Of a stretch of 64,000 nucleotides of DNA, positions 51,701 through 60,700 are shown piece by piece. Source of the DNA: Progne subis subis (taxonomy: Eukaryota; Chordata; Aves; Passeriformes; Hirundinidae); contig JAKJHU010000057.1 in assembly GCA_022316685.1 (NCBI GenBank), forward strand, positions 1,116,001 through 1,180,000. The letters are read 5' to 3'. Made by a program: the position numbers and the translations under genes. Under the pieces are notes generated by a model. It was not told where the DNA came from, did not search any database, and saw only the letters and a list, made by a program, of their open reading frames with translations. The number at the start of each line of letters is the position of its first letter. Within the stretch, counting starts at the first letter, position 1.

Positions 51701-54700
51701 GAATATACTTAAAAGGGAAACAAACAAACAAAACCAAACAAATAAAACCACCCCAAAACAACAAAACCAACCCCTGCCCCCCAAAAAAAGAAAAAAACAA
51801 AAAAAAAAAAACCCAAAACCCAAAACCAACACCCCCCCCCCCCCCCCCCCCCCAACACCCCACATTTTTGAATGGATTTGCCATTTTGGGTAGAAGTTTG
51901 AGGCAAGAAGTCATATAAAAAGGGTAATTGGATTTGTAATTTCCCACTTCAAATTGTTTAGCTTACGGTCTGTATAATCCCACATCTACTAGGCCTTCAA
52001 GAGGACACTATTAGTTTTCTTTTCAGCTTGTAAGTACAGACTTGGCTTGTTACCAACCTTGCCAGCAGCATGAAAAAAGTCATTGGCCTCTTGCAGCAGG
52101 GCTTTCCTTTCTTCCATATGGAAGCACACTTCTTCTTGCAATAGACAGATTTTCTGATTTGAAAGTTTTAGATGTTCTTTTTCTGTATAGTCCTCTGAAA
52201 GCAAGATCCTAAATGCTTCACCTTCCAATTGTTCCACTTGGTAACTCCATTCCTAGTGGGAAAATTTCCACTTTAGTCAATTACACATAGAAAAGTAATA
52301 TACTGCATTGTAATAATATAAGCATTGGAAAATGTGCATTGTTACAAGCATGAAAGCTGTGATGATTTAAAACAGTACTTCTACAAGAAGAGACTTCCCA
52401 GCAAATCATGGTTTTAATGACAAGAGTTTTCAGCAGTGACATTCTGCATTTTTTAACATGGTTTCACAGGCAGGAGCAGCAGTCACTCATGTGTCTGCAG
52501 GGGAAGATTGTCAGGATAACAGAGACAAGAAACCTCCTGGTTTCTCTCTCATGGCAAACAGTCCTTCAGCCCACCTATTTAACCAAGAACAAACTGAAAT
52601 ATTGCCTAGATATTAGCTGCTTGCAGTGAGAGAATTTCTGCTAAGAGATGTCTGGCAATCACTTCAGTCAAATGACCTTCCCATAGAGCAGTTGTGCCAC
52701 CATCCTTGGCATTCTCCATTGTGCAGTTTCGCTGATATCCTACACAAAAATCAAGTCCACTCAAAAAATATCTCTGCCTTATCTGATCATGAACCTTTCT
52801 AGTGCCAGTGACAGGAGGAAAAAAAGGAAGATCACTCTCCAGAATTTCAAGCCATAGGATCATAAATATCTTGATAATAGAGCCAGGTACTTTAAAACTA
52901 AGATGCTTTAAAATGGATTCTGTTGCATCAGTACAAGTTTGCATATAGGTTTTTGGTCTACATTGCACCACTTGGAAGCACATTTAGTTAATTAGAACTG
53001 GTTACCTATTTAACTCCTCTTTCTTTTTTCAGCTATTCATACCGAACTGAACTGTGCTTCTACTGTGGTGACCCAAATACGCATCAACTGTTGTGATGTC
53101 ATTTCTCTACTGTGGTGAACACTCTCACCTTTCTGCCATGGAAAGCTTAACCAACAGTAAAAATCTATAGATCGACATTAATGATTTATTAAATCTACTT
53201 TTGCTTTTAACTTTTCTTATAATATTACCAATTAAAAAAAAAAAAGTTAACATAAAAAGTTCAATAGCCTTAAAATGTTTGAATCATATTTTAAAGGCTT
53301 TAGTAAGAAAATAATCCTACATATTTCAACAAACCTATCTCTGTTTTTGTGTTCTGGTTGTACTTCAATATAACTGCACTGTATGCCTACAAATATTTTA
53401 ACTCTTCTTTTCTTCCATAAGGGAACCTGGAGGAAAAGGCTTCTTAAATATTTTTTCAGTTCATCTCTTCCCCAAACAAGCATCTGAAGGCCAAATCCTG
53501 CCCAGTGTATTTCCTTCTATGCTTCTTAAAATACTGCTGGTTTAGAATATCCTCCAATGAAATCGCTCACATTCTCAGGAAAACAAAAAATCCCCCAAAT
53601 ATCTTGAGGACTTGAATTGGGTACCCTCATCTTCCTACTGAAATCAAGAGATGATTCCTGAGCAAAATATAAGCAATTTTTTTTTTTTTTATTTTGTCTA
53701 TTACTGATAAAAAGCTATAGCAAAACCTTTCTAATCTTAAAAATTTCATTTTCAAATTAAAATAATGACCAACATCTGGATGCAATAATCTTCAGCCTGT
53801 ACTTTTAATTATGTGAAACCCTGCATTCTATTATTTATTGCCCAATTCCCCTTTCATAAAACTCTTTGTCTCTCTATTCTTGCAATATTAAGCAAGAGTG
53901 AGGATTTTAGGGAAAATAAAGCACAGTCTGCTGTGCTGTTTTGTTACTTTTTACCTGACAAATTTATCTTGCGGAGGAAAAAACTAGTAAGGAGATGTCC
54001 CCATACACACAGCTTAAGTGACTTGATTTCCAATTATACCAGCACCAGAATATTGTAATCTTTCAATACTTGCAGATGGAATGACTGGCATGAATTTCAC
54101 TATCAGATTTTAATAGTAATTTTACTTACATTTAAACACATAGATATTTATGATAATTAGAAAACAATCCTGAAGCTGAGAGCTTTTAACTGGGATTAAT
54201 AACAATTCACCACAAAAATGGCAAAGAAACTTCAGTTGAATATGTGAATCTTCACTTTGCTATTATTTTTTATTTGTGTGGTAATTAAAAAATATTTTAT
54301 GCAAGAATAAAAAATGCCCATGTATTAACAAATGGAAAGAAAACTGTCCGTAATTAGCTTAAAAGCAAATATGGAAAGAAAAGCTCTGAATTGTTGCAGT
54401 GTTTAAATAACAATTACAACAGGCAAGACTAATTATAAGAAAATTACTCAATTTACAGAGAAATGATTCCTTGTAGCAATATTTAATTGTTACAAAATTC
54501 ATAAAATTTTTTGTTACAAGATGCCCAACGGCAGCTTCTAGGTGACGTAAAAGCAGGTACTAAACTCTGCCTTGTTTATATTGATGCAAGGCAATTCTCG
54601 AAATTTTCACACATGCTCAAACCCCCAATTTATTATAGTAAGTTATATTTTAAAACATTCCACAAACATTACGACCTTACACACTGTCTGAGGGTATTAA

Positions 54701-57700
54701 ATTTGGTTAGAGTCGTTTGCGATGCTGTTTAAACCTTCCTCAAACTTGGTTAAATTTTCTATAAAACAGCTAGCAACGATTTCATTTTCAGCTTTCTATT
54801 TATAAGGAAATGTTTTGACACATAAAAGCCTGGGCTTTCCATCAACAGGACATAAAAACTCAGTGGAAAATCTTAGTTAGCTTCTTCTGCTCTTCAGACT
54901 TCAACATGCTAAATTCATAACGTTCTGCCAGTCAGCACTAACATATTTCTTACTCATTTCCTTGAAAGGAACACACAGCCTACTATTACACTGACTTTTC
55001 AATTTGTCAGGAGATGCTTGTGAATTGCTCTGACATATTAAAGACACATTGAATGTGTCTCCTCAGCTCTTGTCACTATTCTTTTCCTCACACTAGTAAG
55101 TCTTTTAAAAACTTGCTTTCACTATTCCATTTGGCAAGGAAAATGGGTCCTTTCTAGGTTCCTTGATTAAACAGGTATTTTTCAAGAGTGTTAAAACTGA
55201 TGAATTTGAAGTATTGTAGCTTTAATTAAAAAGTCTTGTCACATTTTTTGCCTTCTAAAATATTCAGGACAAGCCTGGGGTAGGGGGGGGTGGGGGGGTG
55301 GGATGCAGTAATACCTAAAAATTTATTTTGTTATTAAGCAATTATTATGGGATAAATTGACTTTTCTTATCTATACAATAAAACTTTTGGACTTTGAATT
55401 AAAACCTGAGAAGCTGTATAAAAGTCTTCACTGGGATGTTCCAGGCTTAAGCTTAGAAAACTTTGAAGCACTTATATTTGACTTCAGATCATGATCCATA
55501 TATTAGATAAAGCAGCCGATAAAACATAAGTCAATGAAACATAAAAATTTGTGGTTTTTTTTCAGAATGTGTGGTAAATTAGCTTGTTCTCTCATATGTA
55601 AAAATGTCCACAACTGAACTTTTTCTGAGCCCTAAATCTGCCTGTCATTGATTCATTGCATACATCAGCACATTGATAATTTAGTTCTTGTGAATATTCG
55701 AGACGCTTTCACCTTCAGGAAGTGCATTGCAGTGTAACTAGCAATATAATCATATTATTCCCTCAAATTCCAAAAGAAGTAGCGGACACTAATAAAACCA
55801 CAGGGGCTGTGAGCTGCTCTGACAATTATATACGATGTGTCTGATGGCTGTAGCAGCGTAACTGTGAGTTGATAAAACCAACAAGCAGAAAGAGGAAAAA
55901 GTAATTCAAAGTCTGTCACTCCCCAGAAAATTGCTGTGATATGTTAAAAATTATTTGGCCACAAAGTGGTGCTAGCAGTTCTTCTTTACCACGTTCAAGC
56001 ACCTCCAAGGCACACAGAACTGCAGGTGATCAGTGCCAGTGTACCCTTACTGAAACATGAGCTCCTAAATGTGATTCTTCTCTCAAATCTTGGTGCCAGC
56101 GGGTGGGGGAAGATGGGAAAGTCCTTGCAGGGGTGGAGGCAGGAGGGTTCTTTTAAAGTCTGTGAGGGTTGAGGGCTTTTCTCTCCAATTATGATTTCTT
56201 GGTTTGTTTTTGGTCTTGATAATTTTATAAACTAGTGATAATGTTTTTAAGGTTTTTACCTCTTAGCAAGGTGAAGTTCAACATAAGATACCAGATTTAG
56301 AACATCATCATAAATTCTCCTTTCTCCTCTCAGCCCAGTCCCATAAATTAGATGCTAGGCCTGTAAATCCCTCTTAGGCTGGACTCTGAACAATTTAAGA
56401 AATCATTTCTCCTGTTCAATACAATGCAACGATACATGTATGTAAACACATAGTGTGAAACAGTTCAGACTTTGGAAATTTCCACTTTCTCACTCCCTAT
56501 GATAACAACTAAACTTGTTCTGCATAGCTGCTACACACTAACATTTTGCTCTGAGCTACAGTACACATATGAAATCTTACTTGAAAATATTTATTTACAC
56601 CACTTTAGAGCAGGTTCCTCCTTTATTCTGTTTTCAACATCTGCAGTTCAGTGCTGCAAAAACTAATGCCCAGAACTCATGGCTTTCTCAAAGCCCCATA
56701 ACTTAGATCTTTCTCAATTATATTTTCAGCATACAGTTTCAACCTGGCCACTCTTCTGCACATCATAAACAAAAACAACATGCACAGTAATATCCCCTTC
56801 AAGAATTTCATTTCCCTCTGCTAGAACGTGCTGGTAGTAAGAAATGCTGAAGGCTAAAGATAAGATGCTCAAAATCTTAATTCATGTGGATGTGTAACAA
56901 AAATGTTTAATGTTAAACACTTTAAAATTATCTCATTAAAAAAGGCAATAAATTAAAATGATATGAATTATCTATTGCTTAATGTATGGGAGAAGAATTG
57001 TTAGGTGAAATTGTAATGAGTATTATTATTATTATAAGCTAGTTTCTAGATACTCAACCATGAAAAATATTATTATATAAAATTAAAATGCATATTGTTT
57101 TCCTTTCTGCACTAATACCCTAATTTCTAATTCAGATAGCAAATTACAAGAATAGCCTGTGAAAATGAAATGTGGGGAAGATTAAGGATTATTGGTTAAA
57201 ATTCAGCAATGCTTTGGAACACCTATTGTGGGTGTATCTCTCCTCTGAAAACACTCCAAAGTGCACTCATTTACTGGTTTATCTGTTTTTCTGTGCCAAA
57301 GGTCTGTTCAGAAGTATTTATTTTTACATGCTCATTCTTCCCTCAGTGCAAAAAAAAAAAAAAAAAGTATTTTTTGACATGGCGCTTGGAGAAGCATTAG
57401 AAATATTATTGTATTGTGTTTACATGACAGCCTTGAAGCAGTTAACTGTTAATTGACAGTTAAATGTGACATTTAACCACAAAGCTTACACTGGAAACAG
57501 ATCTGTGAACAATCAGAAGCCTCTTGCTATCAACATGATAACCTTTTAAAAGGCATTTACTTCTGCTGGAATAGTTTCTGGATGAAAAAGGCCTCCTTGG
57601 TCGTCTGGGTTATCCAAACTTAATTGCATGAAAATGATATGGGGAATGGTCCTGACCCAGCAACAGCACTTACTGATGACAGCACAATTCAGTTACCTAA

Positions 57701-60700
57701 AAAAGGTTTTAAATACACACATTTTATTTCATACTAAGATCCTTTTTTCTTATAACTACGTTTTCTTTAATCTCATCTTGCTTTTAAGGGTTGCGGTAAC
57801 AGATTTTTTCCTCTGGAAAACTGATATGACCTATGAAAGTATAATTTTCAATTACTTTTAATCACAAGAAATAAATGTGTAAATACCTCTTTCAATCTTG
57901 TACTCAGTTCACAGACAATTAATTATAGTAGAAATGGCTGTGTTTTTTTGTCCTTTATAAACATTAAAATTTGTTAATATTCTAATAAATTCCTTCTCTT
58001 TACTTTTCACCACAGGATTTTACATGTAAATTACCAGTGTAGAACCTGATCAGGAAATTGAAAAACCAACTAAACAACATCAAGTGTTATTCTTCTTTTA
58101 ACTTATGGGTAGCTTTTAAAATTTTAAATGGAACAAAAAAAAAAAAAAAAAGTGAGAAACATGAGGCCTTGCACTAAAAGAAGTAAAAATACTAAAATAA
58201 TTTAGACATGTATATATATATCATGTAGATAAAGAAAATGTCTACTCCTCTCCGTGCTTGTTCAATGCCCAACTTCATTTTTTGATACTCATTTTTAAAG
58301 TAGCTTCACCAACCACTTATGATATTTCTTACTTTCACTTTGACTTCCATTTCTTCAAGTTCCTGAAGTAACTCTTCATTTTCCAATAGGGATGAGCCTA
58401 AGTTTCGCTTCTGAAAGTAGTCTCTGATGTTTTTCTTATACCAAGATGTTACCTGATTAAATAATAAAAGGAACTCAGTGACAACTTTGAGAAGTTATTG
58501 TATTTTTAAAAATATATACAAGGCAGTTTAATAACAAAAAAAAAGCTCGTGTTTTCATTCCTTTCATTTTTCATTCCTAATGCTCATGCTTCTATTTAAA
58601 CACTTACATTTGTGTCATAACAAATGCAGGAGGAAAGGACTAATTACAAAGTAAGCACATAGTGGATATACATGACAAAACAGACAAAAATGTATTCATC
58701 AAGTATGACCAGATCATAAATAAACATAGTAAAAGAAGAATCAATTTATAGCCATGCATAGAATAAATGCACGTTTTTGATGACATAAAGATATTTTAAT
58801 TCTCTGTTGACAACAGTAACCTAAATATTTGCGTACAGTAAAATACCACAAATCTCAGTATTTCTGACCTAACAGAACTTCTCCACCCCTGGCTTGAAAA
58901 ACCCAGTAAAGATAATGGGGTACTATGGTGTGGAATAATCTTATTCCACACAATAGACTGTAAATTTGTAGATTTACAAACTTAGTACATCTCACTAATT
59001 TCTTCAGCAAGTGTATGCAGCAAACTTATGCAGCATACAATTTTATCTTCTAAATTCCACACAATTCCTTGCATTTATGTCTACTTGATTCATAGTAGGT
59101 ACCTCTCACTTTCTTTGTAAACAACACATGGCGAGAATTCCTTAGTGAAGCTCCTCATTTTAAAATAGTATCCAGAATTAGATATTGGTATCAAGAGGAC
59201 TTCCTCCAATCTTCCCAGTCTGGAAAATCACCACTATACTTAGATGATAGGCAGCATACTAAGAATTTCTGTACTCTAGGTACTACAGATTTTAATAGCC
59301 CACTAGAAACTTTTTTGTTGTTTTTATCTGCTCATGTAGAATCATACTATTTTTAATAAATTTAAGCAATTATAAAAAATGAAAAAATCTTCAAAATGTG
59401 TTGGAAATATTTTCAGTTACACATAAAAAGTGTTCACATTATGAGTCCAGGAGAGCTAGGGAAGCTAGGAAATTATTTTAATATTAAGCCTTCATTCTTG
59501 AGCATATCCTCCAGTTGTGTACTTACTGACTGAAACGTTTTTTCTGGAAGCACATTTTCACAGAATATTTACTATGGGTTCGCTGAAATACAAATAAATG
59601 GAGTGGACAATAAAAACTGTGCTAAAAGGGAAATAAAAATTTCTTTGTAAATTACGGCTGGGGGAGTTTTATCATGTATCTGTTTAGCAAAATAAACCTG
59701 TTAGGCAGAGGAAGAAGTAATTTTTTAACCCTGTTATAGCAAAAACCCTTTACCACTTGGCAATGTTCCTTTCCATTACAGTGAGTTTAATCAGTTTGCT
59801 GCCACTACAGCTAGTACCTCTGATTGATTTCATTGTGCTACCTTAGCTCTGAAGGAATGGCTGAGAATTAATTTGCTTAATAAGCAAGAAACCCACAGAA
59901 TTTCATTTCCAGTGTTTTGCTGAAGGGTTGGGAAAGGAGACAAGGTTAACAAAGTTGTTTGAAAAACACTGGTTTCCTTGATTGGTTGAAATATAAAATC
60001 ACTCCTGTTTTTCAAGATTCAGATTTTATCTTTCATTTACAATAATTATTGACTGGATTACTTGCTTTCTTCTTCCAAAGATAACTAATCATGCATAAAA
60101 TAGGCCAATCTGCCTTTGATTTTCATTAATGAAAGAGATAACAGAAAACATGATGCTGACACTTCCATAAAGGAAGCTATGTAAAATAAATATGCTTTCA
60201 CACACTGAATATTCTGAAAAAGAAACATGTTACAGCCACGACTATCAGATCATCACATTCCAGTTGGAGATCAAAGGGTGACGTTGCATTTTCAGTGTTT
60301 GATAACCTGGTAATAAGGGATAAACAACACACAGATTGTGCATCCTTCTCGACTACACAGTTGTGCCTAGCAAAACAGAAGCAACAAAAAGACCAAAACC
60401 TACTCTTGGATTCTCTACAGCAGAGCATTTCTCCAGTACTCTGATTTCTCTGCATCCCCCCTTACCTCCCATTAACATCAGTCAAACATCCAAAAGTTAG
60501 GATTTCCTCAAACAGAAATGGCCCAGAAATATTGGCATAATAAATATATTTAAGTTCCTTTTCTGTTTGTACTGTAAAACAGTTGCTAGGTTGTTTCTTA
60601 TATTGTGATTTCCCTTGATATTATATGTCTTACCTGGTTCTCTTGTTGGTGCCACAAACAAATTTGCAGAACCTGCTCCAGTGCTTGGCGCTGATGTCTA

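Noticed and set aside
51609..51947. Proline/lysine-rich and glycine/phenylalanine-rich frames
   Set aside because: They are generated by the low-complexity block with the C22 run.
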